Positions 1 to 9,018 of a DNA stretch of 64,000 bases are shown piece after piece. Made by a program: the position numbers and the translations under genes. The stretch's first letter is position 1. Each line of letters begins with the position of its first letter. A model generated the notes under the pieces. That model did no database searches, was not told the DNA's origin, and worked only from the letters and a program-made list of their open reading frames with translations. The stretch comes from Sphingomonadales bacterium Ga0077531 (GTDB taxonomy: Bacteria > Pseudomonadota > Alphaproteobacteria > Sphingomonadales > Sphingomonadaceae): positions 1 to 64,000 of the forward strand of contig LNED01000028.1 in assembly GCA_001464915.1 (NCBI GenBank), in the 5' to 3' direction.

Positions 1-1134
1 GAGGAGGCGGTGCGGCGGCTGCGGCAATCCGCGATCCTGCCAATCGATGTCAGCCCTGGCGCGGCGGCGGCGCCTGCGGGCGCGGTGAAACGCACGGGTA
101 AGACGCGGCAAGCGATCACCCGCGCGATTGGCGAGCTTGCGGTGCTGCTTAACGCCGGAATCGCGCTTGAACGGGCGATGACGCTGATGCTGGATTCGGT
201 TGAGGACGCAGCCTTGCGCGCGGAACTCGCCAAGATGCAGCAGGCGGTCAAGGAAGGCGCGCCGCTATCACGCACGATGACGGAACGTGCAGGCCTGTTC
301 CCGCCGATGGCCCCCGCAATGGCCGAAGCGGGTGAGGCGGACGGGAAACTTGGCGCGGCGCTCGAACGGCTGGCGGACGCGTTGCAGCGGGATGATGATC
401 TGCGCAGCCTGATCGTGACCGCGATGATCTATCCGATCATCCTCGTGGTGCTGTCGGTGGCGGTGATTGCGATGATGCTATTGTTCGTGGTGCCACAGTT
501 CGAAAGCCTGTTTGCTGGCGCTGCTGACCGTCTGCCCGCCGCCTCGCGCTTTATTATGCAGGCGAGCCAGACCCTACGCTCAGATGGCTGGTGGATTGTG
601 CTGGTGCTGATTGCCGCAGGGCTGGGCGTGCGCCAGATGCTGCGCCAGCCGCAGGCTCGCGCCGCGCGGGATCGCTGGATTCTGGGCGTGCCGCAAATCG
701 GATCGCTCGTGCGGGCGGCTGAAACCGCGCGTTTTGCGAGGACGCTTGGAGTTTTAGTGGAAGGCGGTGTGGCGCTGCCCTCGGCAACGCTGCTGGCGGG
801 CCGCTCCATCGGCAACACCCACATGGCCGCCGCGGTGCGGGACGTGGCCGGCGGCATGAAGGAAGGCGGCGGATTGACCGCGCCCCTCGCCGCCGCCGAC
901 ATCTTCCCGAAGAAGGCGATCGGCTTCTTTCGCACCGGAGAGGAAACCTCGGAACTGGGGCTGATGCTCATCCGGCTCGCCGATGTGCTTGATCGTGACG
1001 TCAAGATTCAATTGCAGCGGCTAGTCGGTTTGCTTACTCCTGCAATCACCGTGATTTTGGGGGCGGTGGTTGCGACGATTATTGCTGCTATCATGGCCGC
1101 AATTCTCGGTTTCAACGATCTGGCACTGGTATGA
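1..1134 (+). CDS. gspF: Type II secretion inner-membrane protein GspF (5' truncated)
   Basis: Platform protein of the type II secretion system, which sits in the inner membrane and links the assembly ATPase to the pseudopilus. The reading frame is open to the first base, and GspF proteins normally have an N-terminal stretch ahead of the segment seen here, so the gene starts outside the window; a GTG at position 10 is probably internal. About 377 residues are visible. Two cytoplasmic GspF domains are separated by a hydrophobic pair (around nt 409-500 and 580-640), with a last membrane helix near the C-terminus. Its TGA overlaps the gspG ATG (ATGA). gspE should lie just upstream of the window. 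Confidence 0.93.
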   Translation, partial: EEAVRRLRQSAILPIDVSPGAAAAPAGAVKRTGKTRQAITRAIGELAVLLNAGIALERAMTLMLDSVEDAALRAELAKMQQAVKEGAPLSRTMTERAGLFPPMAPAMAEAGEADGKLGAALERLADALQRDDDLRSLIVTAMIYPIILVVLSVAVIAMMLLFVVPQFESLFAGAADRLPAASRFIMQASQTLRSDGWWIVLVLIAAGLGVRQMLRQPQARAARDRWILGVPQIGSLVRAAETARFARTLGVLVEGGVALPSATLLAGRSIGNTHMAAAVRDVAGGMKEGGGLTAPLAAADIFPKKAIGFFRTGEETSELGLMLIRLADVLDRDVKIQLQRLVGLLTPAITVILGAVVATIIAAIMAAILGFNDLALV

Positions 1135-1571
1135 TGATGAATCAGAAGCTTTTGGCGAAGCGGCGCAAATCGGCAGGGTTCACCCTGCTTGAACTGTTGG
1201 TCGTGCTGGCGATCCTCGGGTTGCTGGCGGCGATCGTCGGGCCGCAGGTGATCAAGTATCTCGGCAGCTCGAAAACCCAGACCGCCACTGTGCAGGTCAA
1301 GAACATTGCCGCCGGGCTGGAACTGTTCCGACTGGACGCGGGCCGTTATCCGACGCCAGATGAAGGTTTGCAGGCGCTGATGGCGCAGCCGGCCGATGTG
1401 CCGATCTGGAATGGGCCGTACATGGGTCAAGCAAGCGGGCTGGTTGATCCATGGGGCAATCCCTATCGCTTCAAGACGCCGGGCGATCATGGCGAGATTG
1501 ATGTGTTTTCGTTCGGCTCGGACAATGCCGTTGGCGGCACGGGCGAGGCAAAAGATGTCGGGAACTGGTAG
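1131..1571 (+). CDS. gspG: Major pseudopilin GspG
   Basis: Major subunit of the periplasmic pseudopilus that pushes folded substrates through the secretin. It has a short basic leader and then the prepilin cleavage site G|FTLLELLVVLAILGLL, with Glu at mature position 5 and a long hydrophobic helix. The C-terminal half carries the GspG signatures DPWGNPY and FSFGSDN with a run of Asp/Gly residues like the calcium-binding loop of the family. Length (146 aa) is normal. The ATG overlaps the gspF stop, and the end overlaps the start of gspH by 17 nt. The substrate for leader removal by GspO (9019-9798). Confidence 0.96.
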   Translation: MMMNQKLLAKRRKSAGFTLLELLVVLAILGLLAAIVGPQVIKYLGSSKTQTATVQVKNIAAGLELFRLDAGRYPTPDEGLQALMAQPADVPIWNGPYMGQASGLVDPWGNPYRFKTPGDHGEIDVFSFGSDNAVGGTGEAKDVGNW

Positions 1572-2028
1572 CCCTATCAGTCCTTCAGGCAGTCCCCGGC
1601 AGCGCATGACAGGATTTACGCTGATCGAGATGCTGGTGACGCTGGCGGTGGCCGGGTTGATTGCCGGGATCGCGTTTCCGCGGGTGCAGAACAGCATGAC
1701 CGCTATGGAATTCCGCATGGGCGCAGGGCAGGTGACCGAAGCATTGCACGCGGCCCGGGCCGAGGCGATCCGGACAGGCGAACCGGTGCGCTTTGCGCTC
1801 GAAGGGCGCACGCTGGTGATCGGCAACGGTGCGCCAATCGCGTTACCGGAGTCTGTCACTGTGACTGCAGGGCAGGACGTACCAATATCCTTTTACCCCG
1901 ATGGAACGGCAGAACCTGCGCTCTATCGCATCGGTTCACGCGGCAGCGGAGCCGGTAGCGACAGTGCGCGCGAACGGCGCATCACCGTGTTCGGCAGCAC
2001 GGGATACATCGCGGAATCCGGTCAGTGA
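1555..2028 (+). CDS. gspH: Minor pseudopilin GspH
   Basis: Minor pseudopilin. The prepilin motif G|FTLIEMLVTLAVAGLIAG is followed by a small globular domain typical of GspH/FimT. I chose the ATG at 1555, inside the end of gspG, because it gives a 20-residue leader ending RMTG ahead of the cleavage site and has a GAGG-like Shine-Dalgarno sequence upstream. The next ATG at 1606 would leave only a three-residue leader. The product is 157 aa. The stop overlaps the GTG start of gspI (GTGA). Confidence 0.9.
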   Translation: MSGTGSPISPSGSPRQRMTGFTLIEMLVTLAVAGLIAGIAFPRVQNSMTAMEFRMGAGQVTEALHAARAEAIRTGEPVRFALEGRTLVIGNGAPIALPESVTVTAGQDVPISFYPDGTAEPALYRIGSRGSGAGSDSARERRITVFGSTGYIAESGQ

Positions 2029-2417
2029 CCAAGGCGGGGGGGCAACATCATCGGCGCAAGCGGGATCGGGGTTTCACTCTGCCCGAGGCTTTGGTGGCCT
2101 CCGCCATTGTCGCTGCCATGCTTGGGGTAACGCTCAACGTGGTGCAGAACAATGCTCGCGCTGCGCGAATCAACGAAGAACGCCGCGCCGCATTGCTCGT
2201 GGCGCAATCTCAACTGGCGGTGGCCGAGGTGGCGGTACCGGGACGCTTTGCAACGCGCGAAGGGCGCAGCGGCACCATCGGCTGGCAATTGCGGATTGAG
2301 CCGTATCGCGGCGGGTTCTCTAGCCCAGCGCTCGATCAAATAACCGTAACGGCTGGCACGGGGCCTTCGGGCCAACCGCTGATAGAACTGAGCACGTTGC
2401 GGGTGGGAACACCATGA
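2025..2417 (+). CDS. gspI: Minor pseudopilin GspI
   Basis: Minor pseudopilin of the tip complex (GspI-J-K). The basic leader ends RDRG and is followed by FTLPEALVASAIVAAMLG, with Glu at mature position 5. The start is a GTG overlapping the gspH stop. The 130-residue length and the position between H and J fit GspI. The end overlaps gspJ by 4 nt (ATGA), implying translational coupling. Confidence 0.9.
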   Translation: MTKAGGQHHRRKRDRGFTLPEALVASAIVAAMLGVTLNVVQNNARAARINEERRAALLVAQSQLAVAEVAVPGRFATREGRSGTIGWQLRIEPYRGGFSSPALDQITVTAGTGPSGQPLIELSTLRVGTP

Positions 2418-3109
2418 GCGCGAGCCCACGCCGCCCCGCACGGCCTGTTGCCGAGGCAGGCTTTACCCTGATCGAGCTGTTGGTCAGCCTTGCAATTGTC
2501 GCGGTGCTGGCAGGCATGGTGCTGGCGGGCGCGCAGCTGGGCTTTCAGACCGCCGCACAGGCTCGGACGCGCGGGGTCGGCAATGCTTCGATCATCACCA
2601 GCCAAGCCGTCTTGCGCGACCGGATCGAAGCACTGGTGCCGGCCACCCGGTTCGAATTTGATCGCCCGATTGCGGACGTTCGCGGTGAAGGCACGATTGT
2701 CAGCTTCTTCGCCCCGGCCCCTCCGGCAGAGCGACCTGCCAGCCTGATGCGCTATCGCCTGATCCGCAGCAATGCTGGCGAACTGGTGCTCTATTCACTG
2801 CGGGACACCACAGCCGGGATTAATCCCTATGCGCCGGGGCAGGCGGGCTGGACACCGCAGGTGCTGCTAACCAATGTTGAACGGATTGAGCTCGCTTATT
2901 TCGGCAATCGGCCGGGGGAAGCCGGACGCGAATGGCGCAGTTCTTGGATTGAACGCGGCAACCCGCCCGAGTTGGTACGTATCCGGGTGACCTTTTTCGA
3001 AGGAGACCGGCGGCAATGGCCCGATCTGATCATCCGGCCTGCGCCGACAGTGAACGCGGCGTGCAACCTTGATCCGTTCACCGGGCAATGTTCGGGGGAC
3101 GCGGCATGA
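2414..3109 (+). CDS. gspJ: Minor pseudopilin GspJ
   Basis: Minor pseudopilin of the tip complex. The leader ends EAG and is followed by FTLIELLVSLAIVAVLAG; the body is long for a pseudopilin (231 aa in total), as expected for GspJ. Two C-terminal cysteines, in AACNLD and GQCSGD, could form a disulfide in the periplasm. It overlaps gspI and gspL by 4 nt on each side. Confidence 0.92.
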   Translation: MSASPRRPARPVAEAGFTLIELLVSLAIVAVLAGMVLAGAQLGFQTAAQARTRGVGNASIITSQAVLRDRIEALVPATRFEFDRPIADVRGEGTIVSFFAPAPPAERPASLMRYRLIRSNAGELVLYSLRDTTAGINPYAPGQAGWTPQVLLTNVERIELAYFGNRPGEAGREWRSSWIERGNPPELVRIRVTFFEGDRRQWPDLIIRPAPTVNAACNLDPFTGQCSGDAA

Positions 3110-4167
3110 TCCGCACCGGCACTCTGCTCGATATGAATATGGCCGATCTCGGTAGTGCGCTGCGCAGTGGGTGGGACTGGTGGACTGATGAATTGGCTCG
3201 GTTGGTGCCCGAACGCTGGCAAGCACGCGAAAAGGCGTTGTCTGGCCCGTTGGCCGAATTTGATGATGCCGGGCAATTGTGGTTTGACGGTGCTCCGCTT
3301 GAGCCGGTGGCTGAAAGTACTCGCCGCCGGTTGATGCACGTGCTGCTACCAACCGGCGCGGTGATGGCGCGCTCGGCGATGCTGCCGCGTCTTGCCAGCC
3401 GTGATCTGGCGCGAATGGTCGCCCTGGAACTTGACCGCTTGTTGCCATTCCCAGCCGGAACCGCGATTGCGGCGGCGCGGGTGATCCCGGATGCGGGCGG
3501 TGCTGGACACACCAAAGCGCCCACGCTCGTCGCCGGGATGCCGTTGGCGCGTGCCGTGGCATTGGTCGAAACCGCGCGTGCCGCCGGGGTCGAGCCGCTC
3601 AGCCTGACCTGGCGCAGCCTGGATGACAGCGCCGCCACGATTGACTTGCTGCCGGCATTGGTCGCCACTGGCCACATTGCTCCGCGCCGTGATGGCCGCG
3701 CGTTTTGGTGGGGACTGGTCGCTGCGCTGTTCATCGTCAACATTGGCCTGATGATCTGGCGCGACGTCGCCGCCACCAACGCCTTTGCCGAAGAAGTGGC
3801 CGAGCAGCAGGCGGCCAGCACCGCCGCGCGCACGATTGCCGCGCGGATCGGTAGCGAAGCGAGTTTACGCAAAGCCTTGGTTACCGAACGGGCCGCGCAT
3901 AATCCGCTTGAGCTGCTGTCACTGACCACCGGCGCGCTGCCGCAAGGCGCATGGGTGCAGCGTTATGCCTGGACGCCCGAGACGCTTCGGCTGACTGGAT
4001 ACAAGACACCTGGCAGCGATGTTCAGGCGGCGCTGCGGCGCACTGGCAAGTTCGCTTCGCTCCAGACCAGCGTATCCGATCCCACGGCCGAAGGCGGGGG
4101 CGGGCAGCCGTTCGATGTCACGGCGGCCTTGGCTGGGTCCACCGCGAAGAACGGCGGGCCGCAATGA
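3106..4167 (+). CDS. gspL: Type II secretion inner-membrane protein GspL
   Basis: Assembly-platform component that connects the cytoplasmic ATPase with the pseudopilus. About 200 cytoplasmic residues precede a single membrane helix (around residues 200-222, FWWGLVAALFIVNIGLMIW) and a periplasmic PilN/ferredoxin-like part. The ATG at 3106 overlaps the gspJ stop (ATGA) and is preferred to an ATG 18 nt upstream. At 353 aa it is slightly short for GspL. It is followed directly by gspM, the usual partner. The family call rests on topology and gene order more than on sharp motifs. Confidence 0.85.
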   Translation: MIRTGTLLDMNMADLGSALRSGWDWWTDELARLVPERWQAREKALSGPLAEFDDAGQLWFDGAPLEPVAESTRRRLMHVLLPTGAVMARSAMLPRLASRDLARMVALELDRLLPFPAGTAIAAARVIPDAGGAGHTKAPTLVAGMPLARAVALVETARAAGVEPLSLTWRSLDDSAATIDLLPALVATGHIAPRRDGRAFWWGLVAALFIVNIGLMIWRDVAATNAFAEEVAEQQAASTAARTIAARIGSEASLRKALVTERAAHNPLELLSLTTGALPQGAWVQRYAWTPETLRLTGYKTPGSDVQAALRRTGKFASLQTSVSDPTAEGGGGQPFDVTAALAGSTAKNGGPQ

Positions 4168-4718
4168 CCAGCCTGTCCGACCGCGAACGCCGCTTGGTGG
4201 CAATCCTGATCCTGATCGCGTTGATTGCGCTGGGGTGGCTCGCCGTCGTCTCTCCGATCCTGTCAGGATTTGAAACTCGCGCGGCTGAGCGTGAGCGGCT
4301 GGCGCTGGTGCAGGCGAGCAATGAACGCTTGATCGACAACGTAGCGCGCTTGCGGCGAACGGCGGAGGCACAAAGAGCCAACAGGACAAGGTTCCATCTG
4401 ATCGCTCCCACGCCTGAGGCCGCGTCCGAACAGCTCAAGGACCGCGTCTCGGCGCTCATCGGCGAGGCAGGCGGTGAAGTGCGCGCCTTGCAGGATGTCG
4501 AGACCGCCCAAGGCCGGATCGAACTCAGGATCGAGGCACGAGTAGGCGGGGCGCAGCTCGCCCGCTTGCTCGAACGCTTGCAGAATGCCGAGCCGCTGCT
4601 GATTATGCGCTCGTTGTCCGTATCCGCCCCCGGCGCTCTCGGTGCTGAGCCTTCCGCCCCTTCGTCCCGCAATCTGGATATCCGGCTTGATGTTGCAGCC
4701 TCGCATTCCCCGGCCTGA
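4164..4718 (+). CDS. gspM: Type II secretion inner-membrane protein GspM
   Basis: Bitopic partner of GspL. The protein has a short cytoplasmic head, one membrane helix (RLVAILILIALIALGWLAVV), a coiled-coil-like Arg/Glu-rich segment and a compact C-terminal ferredoxin-like domain. The length (184 aa) is typical. The ATG overlaps the gspL stop (ATGA). The 3' end overlaps the next gene by 29 nt. Confidence 0.85.
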   Translation: MTSLSDRERRLVAILILIALIALGWLAVVSPILSGFETRAAERERLALVQASNERLIDNVARLRRTAEAQRANRTRFHLIAPTPEAASEQLKDRVSALIGEAGGEVRALQDVETAQGRIELRIEARVGGAQLARLLERLQNAEPLLIMRSLSVSAPGALGAEPSAPSSRNLDIRLDVAASHSPA

Positions 4719-5250
4719 ACGCGCCGAAGGCACGGTGCTGGCAGCACTGCTGGTGGCGCTGCTGGCGCTGCTGGTGGTTGTACAATTTGTGCTGCCACAA
4801 GACCGGCCCGCAGTGCCCGATGTGCCGCCCGCCGCGCTGCGCGCTGGCCCGGCGCAGATTGGCGCGGTGAGCGCTGATCCGGTGCTGGCGCGGCGTTCGA
4901 TCTTTCAAGCCACCCGCATCGCCGTTGCCGGCACCGCTGGCGTCGGGGCACCGGGCGGCCCGCTCGACGGTGCGATCCCTGCCGGGATCGTGCGGGTACG
5001 CGGCGCTGCCCGATTGGTGCTGCAGACGCCCGATGGCAAAAGCGTGACGCTGCGACCCGGCCAATCGTGGCAAGGTTGGCGGCTGGTCAGCATCGGCCGC
5101 GACGATGTGCGCTTCCGGCGCGGGGGTGAGAGCGTCACGCTCGGCCTTGGCGCCAATGACAGCTTTTCATATCCCGAATATGCGCCGATACCCTATGACC
5201 CGCGTGGGCCCGACAATGGGTATCGGCCCAATCAGGCAGACGAACAATGA
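4690..5250 (+). CDS. GspC/GspN-like inner-membrane protein of type II secretion
   Basis: Single-pass membrane protein just before the secretin gene. After about 12 cytoplasmic residues there is one helix (VLAALLVALLALLVVVQFVL), a Pro/Ala-rich linker, and a C-terminal beta domain resembling the homology region of GspC/PilP (GIVRVRGAARLVLQTPDGKS, then LRPGQSWQGWRLVSIG). That domain contacts the secretin N0 domain in known systems. I chose the ATG at 4690; an upstream in-frame ATG at 4642 lies deep in gspM. GspC and the short alphaproteobacterial GspN are hard to tell apart here, so I give no symbol. The stop overlaps the gspD start. Confidence 0.75.
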   Translation: MLQPRIPRPERAEGTVLAALLVALLALLVVVQFVLPQDRPAVPDVPPAALRAGPAQIGAVSADPVLARRSIFQATRIAVAGTAGVGAPGGPLDGAIPAGIVRVRGAARLVLQTPDGKSVTLRPGQSWQGWRLVSIGRDDVRFRRGGESVTLGLGANDSFSYPEYAPIPYDPRGPDNGYRPNQADEQ

Positions 5251-7373
5251 TGAGTCATCTTCGCCAGCACGTTTTGCAGCGCACTTTGTGCGTTGGCGCG
5301 GTGTTGTTGAGCGCCGCCCCGGTCATGGCGCAGACGGTGCCCGACGATCCGGCGCGGGCCGGGCAGACGGTGGATACCACCATTGTCGAGGGTGAAGAGC
5401 GCCCACCAGTGGTTGCGCAACCGACTCCTGTGTTGGTGCGAGGCGGGGATATTGCGCTCAATTTCCCAGAAGCCGATGTGCGCGTTGTTGCCCAAGCGGT
5501 GCTGGGCGATCTGCTCGATATGGAATACACCGTGGCCACGGGCGTTTCAGGCCCGGTCAGCGCAGTCACTGCCCGCCCGATCAGCCGGGATTCTGTGCTG
5601 CCGTTCCTGGAAGATGCCTTTGCCATTGGCGGGTTTGCGCTCGTGCTGGATGGCGGCCGCGCAAGGATCGAATCAATCCAGCAGGGCATGAGCAGCGGCA
5701 TCGCTTCGCCCGATACGCCCGGCTTCGGCACGGAATTGCTGCAATTGCAGTTCGTCAACGCCGATCAGATGCGCGCGCTGATATCACCCATTCTGCCCAA
5801 TGTGGTGTCCGTCTCCGACCCTTCGCGCAATATCCTGCTGCTGCGTGGCTCATCAGGCCAGCGGGCGAGCGCGCGCGACCTGCTTCAGCAGTTTGATGTC
5901 AACTGGCTGCGCAATATGAGCTTTGCGCTGATCGTGCCCAAACGGACCGATGCGCGAGTGATCGTGCCCGAGCTTGAAAAGCTGATCAACGCACCCGATT
6001 CCCCGACCCGCGATTTGGTGCGCATTATCTCGATGGACAAACTCAACGGCATTCTCGCGATCAGCCGTCAGCGGCAATATCTTGATGATGTGAACCGTTG
6101 GATCGAAATCCTCGACCGGCAGGGCCAGAACAACGAGCCGCGCCTGTTCGTTTACCGCGTGCAGAACAGCCGCTCACGCGATCTTGCCCGCACCCTGAAC
6201 CGCGCATTCGGGCGCGGCGGAAACGAGACCGAGCAAGTAGAGCAGCAGCAGGCTGCCTTTGCCGATTCCGGTGCGCCTGATGGTGCCACACAGACCGGAG
6301 GACGAGCTGGATCTGGGCAGCAGCGAGGCAGCGGGTTTGGCGGTGGCAGCTTTGGCAGCGGCAATGGCCTCGGCGGCGGTAGCAGCACCGCACAGGGGCA
6401 AAGCCGCAGCAGTTCCGGTTCCAATCAGACGGGCGACGACAGCGGCGGCTCTGGCGGGTTTGGCAATGTCGGGGTGCAAATCTCCAGCGATGATACCAAC
6501 AACGCCATCCTCGTGTTCGGCACCCCGCGCGAATATGCGGTGGTTGAAGAGGCGCTGCGCAAGCTCGACGTGCCGCCGCTGCAGGTTCTGATCGAAGCCG
6601 CGATCACCGAAGTCAGTTTGACCGATGACCTGCGATACGGGCTGCAATGGAACTTCGTGCAGGGCAATGAAAGCGCGGCGCTGACGGAATCTACCTCCGG
6701 CACCAATCTGGTCCGCGATGTGCCGGGCTTTTCGTTCCTGTTCGGCAATACGGGCAGCCTGTCGGGCGTGCTCAATGCGCTGGAAGGCAAGACCAAGGTC
6801 AATGTCGTCTCCGCGCCGAAACTATTGGTGATCAACAACCAGACTGCGAATTTGCAGGTTGGCAATCAGGTGCCGGTGCTCACCCAGAGCTCAACTGCGA
6901 CCATCGGCGACAACTCACCGGTGATCAATGGGATCGAATATCGCGATACCGGCGTGATCCTCAACATCACCCCGCGCGTGAACAGCAGCGGATTGGTGCT
7001 GCTCGATATTTCGCAGGAGGTCAGCGACGTCTTGTCGTCGCGCGCGTCCGGATCTGGGATTGATTCCCCGGTGATCTCTACCCGCAAGGTCAGCACCAGC
7101 GTGGCTGTGCAGGATGGCGAAGTGCTGGCGCTGGGCGGGTTGATCCGCAACGTTCAGACACGTGACAAGACCGGGATCCCGTTCCTTTCGCAAATACCGG
7201 TCATCGGCGCGCTGTTCGGTCGGCAGGTTGAGGAAAATGACAAGATCGAACTGGTGATCCTGCTCAAACCCCGGGTGATCCGCACGGTCGATGATGCCCG
7301 CGCCGTAACTGAAGAATTGCGCAACAAGATCCGCTCCCTTGAGCCGTTTTCAACCACTGGGGACATCCCCTGA
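5247..7373 (+). CDS. gspD: Type II secretion outer-membrane secretin GspD
   Basis: Outer-membrane channel of the type II system. A signal peptide ends around APVMAQ. N0 follows (about residues 65-135), then N1-N3 repeats, with N3 interrupted by an unusually long Gly/Ser/Gln-rich loop (about residues 350-400), then the C-terminal secretin domain with VQDGEVLALGGLI and the terminal membrane-insertion segment. The length (708 aa) is normal. No lipobox is seen, so targeting may be pilotin-independent. ATGA overlap with the upstream gene; the stop overlaps the likely non-AUG start of gspK. Confidence 0.96.
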   Translation: MMSHLRQHVLQRTLCVGAVLLSAAPVMAQTVPDDPARAGQTVDTTIVEGEERPPVVAQPTPVLVRGGDIALNFPEADVRVVAQAVLGDLLDMEYTVATGVSGPVSAVTARPISRDSVLPFLEDAFAIGGFALVLDGGRARIESIQQGMSSGIASPDTPGFGTELLQLQFVNADQMRALISPILPNVVSVSDPSRNILLLRGSSGQRASARDLLQQFDVNWLRNMSFALIVPKRTDARVIVPELEKLINAPDSPTRDLVRIISMDKLNGILAISRQRQYLDDVNRWIEILDRQGQNNEPRLFVYRVQNSRSRDLARTLNRAFGRGGNETEQVEQQQAAFADSGAPDGATQTGGRAGSGQQRGSGFGGGSFGSGNGLGGGSSTAQGQSRSSSGSNQTGDDSGGSGGFGNVGVQISSDDTNNAILVFGTPREYAVVEEALRKLDVPPLQVLIEAAITEVSLTDDLRYGLQWNFVQGNESAALTESTSGTNLVRDVPGFSFLFGNTGSLSGVLNALEGKTKVNVVSAPKLLVINNQTANLQVGNQVPVLTQSSTATIGDNSPVINGIEYRDTGVILNITPRVNSSGLVLLDISQEVSDVLSSRASGSGIDSPVISTRKVSTSVAVQDGEVLALGGLIRNVQTRDKTGIPFLSQIPVIGALFGRQVEENDKIELVILLKPRVIRTVDDARAVTEELRNKIRSLEPFSTTGDIP

Positions 7374-8236
7374 TCGCACCCGCGCCTCAAGACAGGGGCG
7401 GTCGGCAGAATGGCTTTGCCCTGGTGGTCGCTGTGGCGAGCCTCGCGGTGTTGGCGCTGTTGGCGCTGACGATGATTGAGGCGACGCGCGGATCGACCCG
7501 TTCAGCCCGCGCCGAGCTTGACCGTGCGCGACTGAGCGCGGCGGCGAACGCCGGGATTGTGCTGGCGGTGCAGGGGTTGAGCCAAGCAAGCAATGCGCGC
7601 CGGTGGCAGCCCGATGGACGGCTGCGCGAGGTCGAATTTGCAGGCGCCACGCTTGAAATCCGGATTGAAGACGAGCTTGCCAAGGTGCCACTCAATCTGA
7701 TTGGCGAGGAGCAGGCAGAGGCTCTGCTAGCCGAATTCGGATTGCAAGGCGCGGAGCTTGAAACCGCCCGCGACGCATTCCTCGATTGGCGTGATCGTGA
7801 TGACTTTCCGCAGCCGCGTGGACGTGAGCGGGACAGTTATGCGCGCGACAATATCCAGCCGCGCGATGGGCCATTGCGCAGCAATGGTGAACTTGCCGCA
7901 ATCCCCGCAATCGGTCCGGCGCTGGCGGCGCGGATGGATCCGTTTGTGACTGTGTTTGCCACCGGCAACGTGCGCTTTGCCGAGCAACGCGCTACCCCGC
8001 TGGCGCAGCGGGTCATGACCGAGCGGGTTTTCGCAGAGTCCGTCAACGGCGTGGCCGTGCGCGAGGGTGGGTTAGCCCCGGAAGATACTGGGCGCGTCGA
8101 TGACGGGGTAACCGGGCGGCCGCTCAGGATCATTGTCCGGGCGCGCGGCGCTGATGGCTCAGCCGCGCGGCGCAATGTGGTAATCGAACTGACAGAAAAT
8201 CCGCAGCGCCCCTACGTGGTCAGGGCCAGAGACTAA
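7370..8236 (+). CDS. gspK: Minor pseudopilin GspK, probable CTG start
   Basis: Largest minor pseudopilin, capping the tip of the pseudopilus. The prepilin site is RQNG|FALVVAVASLAVLALL. The Glu normally at mature position 5 is absent (Val), which is a GspK trait. The body contains the helical region and LNLIGEEQAEALL, as in the family. No ATG, GTG or TTG lies upstream of the cleavage site in this frame; the first GTG (7424) would remove the leader and the first residues of the helix. The CTG at 7370 overlaps the gspD stop as CTGA, mirroring the ATGA/GTGA junctions of the operon, and gives a 15-residue leader (288 aa in total). Confidence 0.85.
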   Translation: MIAPAPQDRGGRQNGFALVVAVASLAVLALLALTMIEATRGSTRSARAELDRARLSAAANAGIVLAVQGLSQASNARRWQPDGRLREVEFAGATLEIRIEDELAKVPLNLIGEEQAEALLAEFGLQGAELETARDAFLDWRDRDDFPQPRGRERDSYARDNIQPRDGPLRSNGELAAIPAIGPALAARMDPFVTVFATGNVRFAEQRATPLAQRVMTERVFAESVNGVAVREGGLAPEDTGRVDDGVTGRPLRIIVRARGADGSAARRNVVIELTENPQRPYVVRARD

Positions 8237-8256
8237 CCAGAGACTAAGCGCCGCGA

Positions 8257-8964
8257 TTAGCGACGGGTCTGCCCAAGGCTAAGGCCCCATGGCGCAAATT
8301 CACCGTTCTTGATCGCTGGGTTGGCGGGACGCGCGGGCGGTGGCTGGGAGGCGCGCTCGTCCGCGCTTGGTTGGCTCGCCGCCAGTGTCACGATGATTGG
8401 CGCGCCATCACCGCGCAGGGCCGCGCCGGGCGTGCGATAGAAAATATGCGTCGCGATCTGGCGCACCCGCGTCAAGCTCGGCGCCCAATACGGCGCAACA
8501 TAGTTGGCGTGGTAGTGGGTCGCGCCGCGCACATGATCCTCGGTCTGGCCTGCCAATACCCGCACCGCCACTTGCTGCGCTGCGATCAGCGCCGCAATAC
8601 TGCGCTGGCGCCGCAGCGAACCATCGCAGGTGAAGGTGAATTGGCACCCGGTGCGCCGCTGCGACCCCTGCCAAACAACGCCGCACACTGTATCGGGATA
8701 GGCTGAATGGCGAACCCGGTTGAGGATCACCTGCGCCACCGCTTCCTGTCCAGCGAGCGGTTCGAACCCGGCTTCGTAAGTGATCGCCAGCGCGAGGCAT
8801 TGCATGGCGGCTGCGGGACTTTCGGAGCCTAGCGAGGGAGGGAGAAACTGCGCAGGGGCTTGCCAATCGGCCAACGCTGGCGATTGCGCTGAGGCCGCGC
8901 CGGACACACCTGCCCCTGCCGCGAGCGCAGCAGCCATCATCAGGCGAGACAAGACTTGGTGCAT
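8257..8964 (-). CDS. SleB-type cell wall hydrolase (Hydrolase_2)
   Basis: Exported peptidoglycan hydrolase of the SleB/CwlJ family, which cleaves cortex-like or vegetative peptidoglycan as a lytic enzyme. A signal peptide ends near AASAQ. The catalytic domain contains ITYEAGFEPLAGQEAVAQVI, with the family Glu in YEA, then ILNRVRHSAYPDTVCGVVWQ and the CQFTFTCDG segment. I prefer the ATG at 8964; a TTG 12 nt upstream is also in frame. It converges on gspK with a 20-nt gap. Its position between T2SS genes suggests, without proof, a role in making room for the secretion apparatus. Confidence 0.88.
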   Translation of the reverse strand: MHQVLSRLMMAAALAAGAGVSGAASAQSPALADWQAPAQFLPPSLGSESPAAAMQCLALAITYEAGFEPLAGQEAVAQVILNRVRHSAYPDTVCGVVWQGSQRRTGCQFTFTCDGSLRRQRSIAALIAAQQVAVRVLAGQTEDHVRGATHYHANYVAPYWAPSLTRVRQIATHIFYRTPGAALRGDGAPIIVTLAASQPSADERASQPPPARPANPAIKNGEFAPWGLSLGQTRR

Positions 8965-9018
8965 TGGTTCGAACAACCCCCCGGCTTGGCGCGAACCTGA
9001 ACCACAGATTGGACGGCG

